From: Flavobacteriales bacterium
Lineage (GTDB): Bacteria > Bacteroidota > Bacteroidia > Flavobacteriales_E > Vicingaceae
NCBI GenBank assembly: GCA_020635795.1
Contig: JACJZD010000001.1
Location: 567,001 to 631,000, forward strand
Direction of reading: 5' to 3'
Length of the DNA stretch: 64,000 nucleotides
Shown: one piece after another, positions 1-7,492 of the stretch
Layout: every line of letters begins with the position of its first letter
Numbering within the stretch: position 1 is the first letter of the stretch
The notes under the pieces: generated by a model
Databases searched by the model: none
Told to the model about the DNA's origin: nothing
Seen by the model: only the letters and a program-made list of their open reading frames with translations
Made by a program: the position numbers and the translations under genes

Positions 1-1805
1 ATAGAGATGATTATAAAATTGAACCATACAATAAAGATAAATGTGCCGAATTAGAAAAGAATTTCCCTTATTTACCAGAGTTGATGTCGGATAATATTTT
101 CTACAAAAACGGACAACTTTATTTCTTTTTTCATGATTTAGAGTTGTTTAAAAATGTAATGTCGGCAGGTAATGATGCCATTGCAATCGATATTATTTCA
201 CGCACTCAGTTTTCATGCGAAACAGGCAATCGACTATACCCTTCAAAAATTCATAGTGGTATTTTATTGCCACCAGTTAATAAAAACTATTTGTTGAGTA
301 AAAATGAGTTGAAAGATCAAGGTCAATTAGAGGTTTCATTAGGTCCAATTCCATCTTATATCGATACCAATAATGTGGAGTTTACCTTGTTGATTATTAA
401 AAGCAATTGTTTGTGTCAAACCATTGTTTACAATAGCTTGGCTGGAGATAATTTAAAATCATTGAATTTGGGTTTTATTATTGATACGCTCTCGGTAAGT
501 AACAAAGCCGATTCGGTTTTAAACACATTAACTTTTACTGTTCCATTTGAGCGTAATAAATACGATTACAAAATGGAAGATATTGAGCCTTTTTTAGATT
601 CAATAAGTTTAAATCGTTACGATTTGAAGAAAATTGAAATTTTGGCGTATTCTTCTATCGAAGGAAATCAAAAAGACAACAAAACTCTCCAAGAAAAAAG
701 AGCGAACAGCATTTTAAAAATAATTAAAAATTATAAGCTTCAAGAAGTTGAAACAGCAATAAAAACGGAAGAAAATTGGGATGGGTTTTTTAATTCAATC
801 AAAGGGTCGCCCTACGAAAAACAATTTGCTGGATTGGCAAAAGAGCAAATATTAAAAATTGTGAATACCGATACGCTGGCAATAAACATGGAACCTTATT
901 TGGAAGACCAGCGGAAGGCAGTAATTAAGTTAACAGTAGAGAAAATTTATATGGATACTGCCTTGTATGAAGGACTTCCTTTAAAGTTTAAACAAGCCAT
1001 TAAGAGTAAGGATTATAAAAAAGCGAAAATATATCAATCCATACTTTTTAGTGCGGTTAAAGAAGGTAAAGTTGACTCAGATGATGTGTTGAAACTTACC
1101 ATTCCTCATTACAGAGAAACGGTGTCATTAATCAACAATCAAATCGCATTTAGGTGGTATTACAACGATACCGAAAACCGTGATAGTTTGAATGAACAGT
1201 TGTTAAAGGAGTTAAATATTCAATCGTTAATTGACCCTTCAAATCCATACATAAATTACAATAAAGCAACTGTAAAATTGTTGCTTTGGTCGGAAGATTA
1301 TGCACGAGAATCTGATCCAAAATACCTTTTAAAAGATATTAAACAATTGTACGGAACAGATATTGAACCTTACCGTGTGCATCAATTGGTGTTAAATCAC
1401 AACATTATCTCTGCTGATTATTATTACGAAACAAAAAAATTTAAAGACCGGGATAAATCCTTGTTAGAAGTTAAAAAAATGTTGTTACAATCGCAGCTTA
1501 CTAAAGAACAGGTTGTTTTAATTAGCGATTATTTTATATTTCAGATGCGAATAAGTTGGGCAATTGAATTAATGAAACCATGGGTTATTCGACCTGATAT
1601 TGACGAAGATTTTTTATTTAGCTTTATTACCATTGCGGTTTACGATACCAAGTTGGTTCCAGAACAAGAATACATTGATTTGTTGTTAAGAGCCAAAAAC
1701 ATGAATGAACAACGCTTTTGCAAATTGTTTGGATATCCGAACATGAGCTTTCAACAATTAAAGAACAATGCCATTAAAAAGAGTTTTTGCGAAACATGTC
1801 GTTAA
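1..1805 (+). CDS. 3' part of a hypothetical envelope protein with an OmpA-like segment
   Basis: The frame is open from the first in-frame codon at base 3 to the TAA at 1803-1805, so about 600 C-terminal residues are visible and the true start lies outside the window. Internal TTG/ATG codons at 81-86 are not convincing starts because the frame continues upstream without a stop. Around bases 565-760 a strand (EILAYSSIEGN) followed by a helix with LQEKRANSI resembles the OmpA peptidoglycan-binding pattern (glycine/asparagine turn, then the RA helix). The remainder is largely helical and rich in Lys/Asp, without a recognised domain. The protein ends in FCETCR, a C-terminal CxxC pair. An envelope role is inferred from the OmpA-like stretch only. 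Confidence 0.6.
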   Translation, partial: RDDYKIEPYNKDKCAELEKNFPYLPELMSDNIFYKNGQLYFFFHDLELFKNVMSAGNDAIAIDIISRTQFSCETGNRLYPSKIHSGILLPPVNKNYLLSKNELKDQGQLEVSLGPIPSYIDTNNVEFTLLIIKSNCLCQTIVYNSLAGDNLKSLNLGFIIDTLSVSNKADSVLNTLTFTVPFERNKYDYKMEDIEPFLDSISLNRYDLKKIEILAYSSIEGNQKDNKTLQEKRANSILKIIKNYKLQEVETAIKTEENWDGFFNSIKGSPYEKQFAGLAKEQILKIVNTDTLAINMEPYLEDQRKAVIKLTVEKIYMDTALYEGLPLKFKQAIKSKDYKKAKIYQSILFSAVKEGKVDSDDVLKLTIPHYRETVSLINNQIAFRWYYNDTENRDSLNEQLLKELNIQSLIDPSNPYINYNKATVKLLLWSEDYARESDPKYLLKDIKQLYGTDIEPYRVHQLVLNHNIISADYYYETKKFKDRDKSLLEVKKMLLQSQLTKEQVVLISDYFIFQMRISWAIELMKPWVIRPDIDEDFLFSFITIAVYDTKLVPEQEYIDLLLRAKNMNEQRFCKLFGYPNMSFQQLKNNAIKKSFCETCR

Positions 1806-1863
1806 AGACAGAAGACAGAGGTTGGAAGAAGGAAGTCAGAAGACAGAAGTTGGAAGTCAGAAA
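1806..1863. repeat. purine-rich intergenic micro-repeats
   Basis: Directly after the stop codon, imperfect copies of AGACAGAAG and GGAAGTCAGAA alternate for about 58 bases. The tract is almost free of pyrimidines other than in these motifs and has no coding potential. Its function is unknown. Confidence 0.6.
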
Positions 1864-1886
1864 TTATAAAATGTAATTAGATACTA

Positions 1887-1924
1887 ATAACCATTAACAA
1901 ATAACCATTAACAATTAACCATCA
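1887..1924. repeat. tandem 14-nt repeat, two perfect copies plus a partial third
   Basis: ATAACCATTAACAA occurs at 1887-1900 and again at 1901-1914, followed by a partial copy (TTAACCATCA) up to 1924. It lies immediately upstream of the TTG start of the MFS transporter and therefore falls in its probable leader. Confidence 0.8.
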
Positions 1925-1930
1925 GCAACA

Positions 1931-3199
1931 TTGGAAATAAACAACAAACGTATTATTAGTGCTTGGACCTTCTACGATTGGGCTAATTCGGTATATCCGT
2001 TGGTGATAACCACAGCCATTTTTCCTATATTTTATGAGGCTATTGTTCCTGAAAAAGTTGATTTTTTTGGTTTTAACCTTATTAATACTGAACTCTATTC
2101 GTATGTAGTTTCGCTTTCGTTTATCATTGTTTCTATATTATCACCTATACTTTCTGGTGTGGCAGATTATTCTGGGAACAAAAAAACATTCATGAAATTC
2201 TTTTGTTATTTAGGATCAGTTTCTTGTATGAGTTTATATTTTTTTGATGTACTTCCGTTGGAGATTAGCATGGTTTCGGTTTTATTGGCAAGTGTAGGTT
2301 TTTGGGGTAGTTTGGTTTTTTACAATGCCTATTTGCCCGAAATTGCTACACCCGATTTGCATGATAAAATAAGTGCTCAAGGCTTTTCAAGAGGATATAT
2401 TGGGAGTTCTTTGTTGCTCATCATTTGTTTGGTATTGATACAAGTTTTAGGTGTTGATGCTCGATATTCATTTGTGTTAACTGGTTTGTGGTGGATAGGT
2501 TTTAGTCAAATAACCTATGCTCGATTACCCAATAATATTTATAATAAAAAACCTCAAGGAAATATTCTTTTAAAAGGTTTTAACGAGTTAAATAGTGTAT
2601 GGAATCAACTCAAACAAATTAAACAACTTAAAAGGTATTTGGGGGCATTTTTTATTTACAGCATGGGGGTTCAAACCGTAATGATAATGGCAATATTTTT
2701 TGGTACAAAAGAAATTTCGTGGGCTGATGAAGCAAGTAAAACAACAGGGTTGATTATCAGTGTGTTAATTATTCAATTTATAGCAATTCCAGGAGCCTAT
2801 TTAATGGCTTATTTGTCTGGGAAAATAGGAAACATTAAAACCATAGGCATAAATATTTTTATTTGGATAGGAATCTGTTATGGTGCTTATGCATTTGTAA
2901 CTACTCCATTACATTTTTATATTGTTGCTGGTGTGGTTGGTTTTGTAATGGGAGGGATTCAATCTTTATCGCGTTCCACGTATTCTAAACTGTTGCCAGA
3001 AACACAAGACCATGCTTCTTTTTTTAGTTTTTACGATGTGGTTGAAAAAATAGGAATTGTTATAGGGACTTTTGCTTTTGGTTATATCGAGGGTATAACC
3101 AACGACATGAGGCAATCTATTTTAGTTATTATTTTATTCTTTATCGTAGGATTTCTCTTATTACTTACCATACCTAAAAACAAGTCGGTAACTGAATAA
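1931..3199 (+). CDS. MFS transporter, UMF1 family (Atg22-like)
   Basis: Inner-membrane permease with about twelve hydrophobic segments across 422 residues, the usual size for the family. The N-terminal motif FYDWANSVYP (residues 14-23) is the signature of UMF1/Atg22-like major facilitator proteins, thought to export amino acids or similar small solutes; the substrate here is unknown. The start must be TTG at 1931: the upstream in-frame stop is at 1916-1918 and no ATG precedes the conserved YDWANS motif. It is the first complete gene of a run of same-strand genes, 33 bases ahead of lhgO. Confidence 0.85.
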   Translation: MEINNKRIISAWTFYDWANSVYPLVITTAIFPIFYEAIVPEKVDFFGFNLINTELYSYVVSLSFIIVSILSPILSGVADYSGNKKTFMKFFCYLGSVSCMSLYFFDVLPLEISMVSVLLASVGFWGSLVFYNAYLPEIATPDLHDKISAQGFSRGYIGSSLLLIICLVLIQVLGVDARYSFVLTGLWWIGFSQITYARLPNNIYNKKPQGNILLKGFNELNSVWNQLKQIKQLKRYLGAFFIYSMGVQTVMIMAIFFGTKEISWADEASKTTGLIISVLIIQFIAIPGAYLMAYLSGKIGNIKTIGINIFIWIGICYGAYAFVTTPLHFYIVAGVVGFVMGGIQSLSRSTYSKLLPETQDHASFFSFYDVVEKIGIVIGTFAFGYIEGITNDMRQSILVIILFFIVGFLLLLTIPKNKSVTE

Positions 3200-3203
3200 T
3201 TTG

Positions 3204-3211
3204 TACCTTCG
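3204..3211 (+). promoter_or_regulatory. weak -7-like box (TACCTTCG) before lhgO
   Basis: TACCTTCG differs by one base from the Bacteroidota -7 consensus TAnnTTTG and sits 21 bases before the TTG start of lhgO. No TTG -33 element is at the right distance, so this is only a suggestion. Confidence 0.3.
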
Positions 3212-3232
3212 CTCTCTAAAAAAAGAGGAACA

Positions 3233-4456
3233 TTGAAAACAGAAAAAATATACGACATTACTGTTGTTGGAGGAGGAATTGTTGGAGCAGCCACTGCTTA
3301 TAAAATTCAGTTGAAATATCCCCATCTTAAAATTATTCTTATCGAAAAAGAGCCGCATTTGGCAGATCATCAAACAGGTAATAATTCTGGTGTAATACAT
3401 TCGGGTTTGTATTATAAGCCAGGCTCTAAAAAAGCACACACTTGCGTTGATGGTAGAAAACAACTGGTGAAATTTGCTCAAGAATATAACATTAAACATG
3501 ATGTTTGTGGTAAGGTTGTAGTAGCAGTAGATGAAAAAGAACTTCCATTTATGAATAAAATTTTTGATAATGGAATTGCTAACAACACCGAAGGAATTGA
3601 AAAAATTGATGCCAATCAAGTAAAAGATATTGAACCATTTGTAAAATGTATTGGTGGTATTTGGGTGCCATGTACTGGAATTATTGATTATAGGGGCACT
3701 ACCGAAAAATTAGCTGAATTGGTTGTGGCAAAACAACCTGAAAGTAAAATTGTTTTGGGTGAGGAAGTAAAAGATTTTATTCACGGAGAAGAAATAACTG
3801 AAGTAATAACTTCAAAAAACAAGTACAAAACAAAATACATGATTTTTTGTGGGGGCTTGCAAGCGGATAGACTAGCTAAAAAAGACAAGGTTAATTTAAA
3901 AGAAAAAGTAGTTGGTTTTAGAGGTGATTATTATGATTTAACGGAACAAGCAAAACACAAGGTAAAGAATTTGATTTATCCAGTGCCAAATCCAGAATTT
4001 CCGTTTTTAGGCGTTCATTTTACTCGAATGGTTGATGGAGAAATTGAGTGCGGACCAAACGCCGTGTTTACGTTTAAAAGAGAAGGTTATGGTAAAACTG
4101 ATTTTGATTGGAAGGATACGATTGATGCACTTTCATATTCAGGTACATGGAAATTGTTTTTTAACAACATGAGCTTTGGTATAAATGAGTATCGTAGAGC
4201 ATTCTCTAAACGATTGTTTTTAGAAACTTTACAACGAATGATACCATCCTTAACCATGGATGATATTAAGCCAGGAAGAGCAGGAGTACGGGCAATGTTG
4301 TTGAATGAAAATGGTGACACAAAAGATGACTTTAGAATAGAATATAAAGGAAAAAGTATACACGTGTTAAATGCACCTTCTCCAGCGGCAACAGCATGTT
4401 TATCAATAGGTGATGCAATTTGTGATATGGCAACAACACATTTTAAATTAAATTAA
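3233..4456 (+). CDS. lhgO: L-2-hydroxyglutarate oxidase
   Basis: FAD-dependent oxidase of the DAO fold that converts L-2-hydroxyglutarate to 2-oxoglutarate, probably feeding electrons to the membrane quinone pool. The dinucleotide-binding motif GGGIVGAATA lies at residues 13-22, followed by EKEPHLADHQTGNNSGVIHS, the LhgO/YgaF-type segment before the flavin site. The length of 407 residues fits the family (about 400). TTG at 3233 is used because no ATG occurs before the conserved nucleotide-binding strand. A small membrane-protein gene follows after 3 bases, implying an operon. The family assignment is strong; the exact substrate is inferred from homology. Confidence 0.88.
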   Translation: MKTEKIYDITVVGGGIVGAATAYKIQLKYPHLKIILIEKEPHLADHQTGNNSGVIHSGLYYKPGSKKAHTCVDGRKQLVKFAQEYNIKHDVCGKVVVAVDEKELPFMNKIFDNGIANNTEGIEKIDANQVKDIEPFVKCIGGIWVPCTGIIDYRGTTEKLAELVVAKQPESKIVLGEEVKDFIHGEEITEVITSKNKYKTKYMIFCGGLQADRLAKKDKVNLKEKVVGFRGDYYDLTEQAKHKVKNLIYPVPNPEFPFLGVHFTRMVDGEIECGPNAVFTFKREGYGKTDFDWKDTIDALSYSGTWKLFFNNMSFGINEYRRAFSKRLFLETLQRMIPSLTMDDIKPGRAGVRAMLLNENGDTKDDFRIEYKGKSIHVLNAPSPAATACLSIGDAICDMATTHFKLN

Positions 4457-4459
4457 ACC

Positions 4460-4678
4460 ATGGTAGAAATTATAGGGTATATTGCTTCGGCAATAGTGTT
4501 GATTTCTTTTTTAATGAAAAACATTAAAAAATTAAGGATAATAAATACTGTCGGGTGTTTGATATTTATTGTTTATGGTGTGCTATTGAATTTTTCGATT
4601 CCAATAATAATTACCAATGCTGTAATTGTTGGGATAAATATTTACTTTCTGATAAAGATGAAAACTAGGGTGGAGTAA
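4460..4678 (+). CDS. small integral membrane protein, YgjV-like
   Basis: A 72-residue protein consisting of about three hydrophobic segments separated by a short basic loop (MKNIKKLRIIN). The pattern resembles half of the inner-membrane YgjV family, but no functional residue can be pointed out. It lies 3 bases after lhgO and 1 base before the TPR kinase, so it is probably co-transcribed with both. Function unknown; it may simply be translationally coupled to lhgO. Confidence 0.7.
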   Translation: MVEIIGYIASAIVLISFLMKNIKKLRIINTVGCLIFIVYGVLLNFSIPIIITNAVIVGINIYFLIKMKTRVE

Positions 4679-4679
4679 A

Positions 4680-6629
4680 ATGAAAAGCAGTTTGTTTATA
4701 TTAGCATTCTTATGGTTAATTCAAGGATTTAGTCAGGATTATACCGAGATTTCTAAAATTCATAAACAACTATCATCCTCTAAAAATGATACTGAAAAAT
4801 TACTTCACTTCTCTGATTTAAGTTGGGAATACAGTAGTTATCAACTTGATAGTGCTCTTTTTTACGCCAATAAAACACTAGAATTAGCAAGAGTTACAAA
4901 AAATCAACATTATCTAGCAACAGCGTATAACAGAATTGGATTGGCTTATGATAATTTCAACCAACTTGATTCAGCTATTAAAAATTACAATATAGCTTTA
5001 ACCATAAGGTTCAACTTAAAAGATACATTGGCGGCCTCTAATACTTTGAATGATATTGGGGCATGTTATTTTTATCAGTCGTTGTTAGATTCTGCGGCAA
5101 AGTATTATTTAAAAGCTGCCGAGTTAAGGCATAAAATTAATGACGAAAAATCGTTAGCTCAAAGCTATAATAATTTAGGAATAGTTCATCGTAAACAAGA
5201 AAATTACGCCAAAGCAATTGAGTTTTATCAGTTGTCGTTGAAACTCAAACATAAATTAAAAGATGAAGAGGGTGAGTTAAATTCTTTACAGAACTTAAGT
5301 GTGGTTTATCAGCAACTTCACAAATTTAAAGAAGCAGAAAAATACTCATTACAAGCTCTTAATTTGGCTAATAAATTAAACAATGAAGCTGAAATAGCCA
5401 ACGTAAACATTAGTTTAGGAGTTATATATCGTAACATTAATGAATTAGATAAAGCTAAAAGTCATTTGCTTGAGGCTAATAATTTTTTACAAACAAACGG
5501 GAGAAAAGAAGATTTAGCCATTTGTTTAAACAACTTGGGAATTTTATATACCGCAAAAAACGATGAACGAAAAGCTATTGAGTATTTAGAACAGAGCTTG
5601 GTTATTGCTTTAGCCTTAAATCGGGGAGAGTTGATAAAAGATAACTATCTAGCTTTAGCGAATAATTACGAAAAATCTGATAAAATAAAAGCCTTTGAAT
5701 ACTATAAAAAAGGAACTATTCTAAAAGACAGTTTGCTGAATGAATCTAAATTAAAATTTATCAATTCATTATCAGAGAAATATCAAGCCAAACAACGCAA
5801 CCTTGAAATAAAACAACTTCAATCGGAAAATGATATTCAGCAACTTTTAGTGGAAAATGCAAATAAAAAAAGGCAAAATGTAGTATTGGTTTTAATTGCT
5901 GTTGTGCTGATTTTATTGCTTTTAACAGGTTTGTTTTTCAATATTCGTAAAACAGCCAAAGCATTAGAAAATAAAAATCAAATTATTAATAAATCCTTAT
6001 CAGAGAAAGAAGTTTTGCTACGTGAAATACATCATCGTGTAAAAAATAATTTGCAAATTATCACTGGTTTGTTAGAACTTCAAGAATCGCTACATACCGA
6101 TGAAAATGTTCGAAATATTGTTTCTGAAGCTCAAGGCAGAATAAAAACCATGGCTTTAATTCATGAAATGCTTTATCAAACCGATGATATTTCTAACATC
6201 AATCTTTACAATTATGTTCAATTGTTGGTAAATAGTATCGAATCAGGATTCTCAATAAAATTAAACAGTGTTACAAAATCTTTTGAATTAAAAGATGTTC
6301 AATTTAATATCGACACCATTATACCTATAGGGTTAATTTTAAATGAATTGGTGTCAAATTCATATAAATATGTTTTTGTTCCCGAACTCGGAAATACCTT
6401 AATGATTTCAGTTAATCAACTTGAAAATGAATATTGGCAATTAACTGTTAAAGATAATGGACAGGGCGTTGCTAATAATGGGGAAGGCTCTCGACAAGGT
6501 TCTTTTGGATTACGTTTGGTAAAAATGCTCTCTCGTCAATTAAATGGAAAGGTTGAATATAAATTTAACGATGGAGCAGTTTTTTGTATTAACTTTAAGG
6601 AGTTAAATTATAAAAAATTACATGACTAA
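4680..6629 (+). CDS. TPR-repeat sensor histidine kinase (HisKA_2 type)
   Basis: Signal peptide (residues 1-18), then tetratricopeptide repeats to about residue 345, a coiled linker, one transmembrane helix (about 399-421) and a cytoplasmic kinase core. The phosphoacceptor box REIHHRVKNNLQII begins at residue 448 and is typical of HisKA_2/HWE-like kinases. An N box (NELVSNSYKY), G1 (DNGQGV) and G2 (GSFGLRLVKML) complete the ATPase. The periplasmic TPR array probably senses an envelope or protein signal. Its stop overlaps the start of the LytTR regulator by 8 bases, so kinase and regulator are surely a pair. Such TPR kinase/LytTR pairs are common in Bacteroidota; the signal is unknown. Confidence 0.92.
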   Translation: MKSSLFILAFLWLIQGFSQDYTEISKIHKQLSSSKNDTEKLLHFSDLSWEYSSYQLDSALFYANKTLELARVTKNQHYLATAYNRIGLAYDNFNQLDSAIKNYNIALTIRFNLKDTLAASNTLNDIGACYFYQSLLDSAAKYYLKAAELRHKINDEKSLAQSYNNLGIVHRKQENYAKAIEFYQLSLKLKHKLKDEEGELNSLQNLSVVYQQLHKFKEAEKYSLQALNLANKLNNEAEIANVNISLGVIYRNINELDKAKSHLLEANNFLQTNGRKEDLAICLNNLGILYTAKNDERKAIEYLEQSLVIALALNRGELIKDNYLALANNYEKSDKIKAFEYYKKGTILKDSLLNESKLKFINSLSEKYQAKQRNLEIKQLQSENDIQQLLVENANKKRQNVVLVLIAVVLILLLLTGLFFNIRKTAKALENKNQIINKSLSEKEVLLREIHHRVKNNLQIITGLLELQESLHTDENVRNIVSEAQGRIKTMALIHEMLYQTDDISNINLYNYVQLLVNSIESGFSIKLNSVTKSFELKDVQFNIDTIIPIGLILNELVSNSYKYVFVPELGNTLMISVNQLENEYWQLTVKDNGQGVANNGEGSRQGSFGLRLVKMLSRQLNGKVEYKFNDGAVFCINFKELNYKKLHD

Positions 6630-7350
6630 AGTTGGCATATTAGACGATGAAGTAATTATTTGTGAAACGCTAAATAAATACTTGTTAGAACTCGGATATG
6701 AAGTTCCTGATTATGCCTTGAATTATAATGAAGCTGTTGATTTAGTGACGATACAAATGCCAGACATTATGTTGCTAGACATTAATATTAACGGCGATAA
6801 AAGTGGTATCGACTTTGCAAAATTTGTGAGGGAAAACCACAATATTCCTTTAATTTTTGTTTCTTCTTATTCTGATAAAGCCATTTTGCAATCTGCCAAA
6901 GAGGTCCAGCCCAATGGCTATTTAGTTAAACCATTTACCAAAAACGATTTGTTTGCCGCTATAGAAGTTGCGTTGAGTAATTTTTCGTTACAACTTAAAC
7001 ATGAAGTAAGTAGTGAAGATAAGAGTTTTAAATTATTAACGGATGCTATTTTTATAAAACAAGATTCGCTTTACATTAAAGTATACTTTAGGGATATTTT
7101 ATACATAAAATCAGAAGGAGTTTATGCCGAAATTTTCACCAAAGAAAAGAAGTATTTAATTCGGGAAACCCTTAAAAATCTAATTGAAGCAATTCCATCT
7201 GATAGCTTTTTTCACATTCATCGGTCTTATATAGTAAATATCAATTCTGTCGATGCTGTTAATACCGAATATGTTTTAATTGATAAAGAACCTATACCCA
7301 TGAGTAGAACAAGTCGTGAGGAATTTCTTAAACGGTTAAATCTGCTCTAG
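6622..7350 (+). CDS. LytTR-family response regulator
   Basis: A CheY-like receiver domain (residues 1-120) with acidic pocket D8-D9, phosphoacceptor D53 and conserved K103 (VKPF), followed by a LytTR DNA-binding domain (about 140-242). At 242 residues it has the usual two-domain length. Overlapping the upstream TPR kinase by 8 bases, it is the probable recipient of its phosphate. Targets are not known; the next gene, a T9SS surface protein 142 bases downstream, is one possible target but no LytTR-type paired direct repeats were recognised there. Confidence 0.93.
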   Translation: MTKVGILDDEVIICETLNKYLLELGYEVPDYALNYNEAVDLVTIQMPDIMLLDININGDKSGIDFAKFVRENHNIPLIFVSSYSDKAILQSAKEVQPNGYLVKPFTKNDLFAAIEVALSNFSLQLKHEVSSEDKSFKLLTDAIFIKQDSLYIKVYFRDILYIKSEGVYAEIFTKEKKYLIRETLKNLIEAIPSDSFFHIHRSYIVNINSVDAVNTEYVLIDKEPIPMSRTSREEFLKRLNLL

Positions 7351-7492
7351 TTTGCCAATAAAACCTTCTAAATTCGATTGGTTTGTTTCAAGATTTACGC
7401 AGTTCGTAACATCATAACCACCATCCATATCATTTTTAAATACTCAAACGCTTAATTTCAGATTTTTGGTTTATCATCTTAAACTAAAAACT

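Noticed and set aside
3161..3619. 152-codon minus-strand frame opposite lhgO and the MFS gene
   Set aside because: It lies wholly opposite well-conserved coding sequence, and its Cys/Phe/Ser-rich composition is typical of an antisense shadow.
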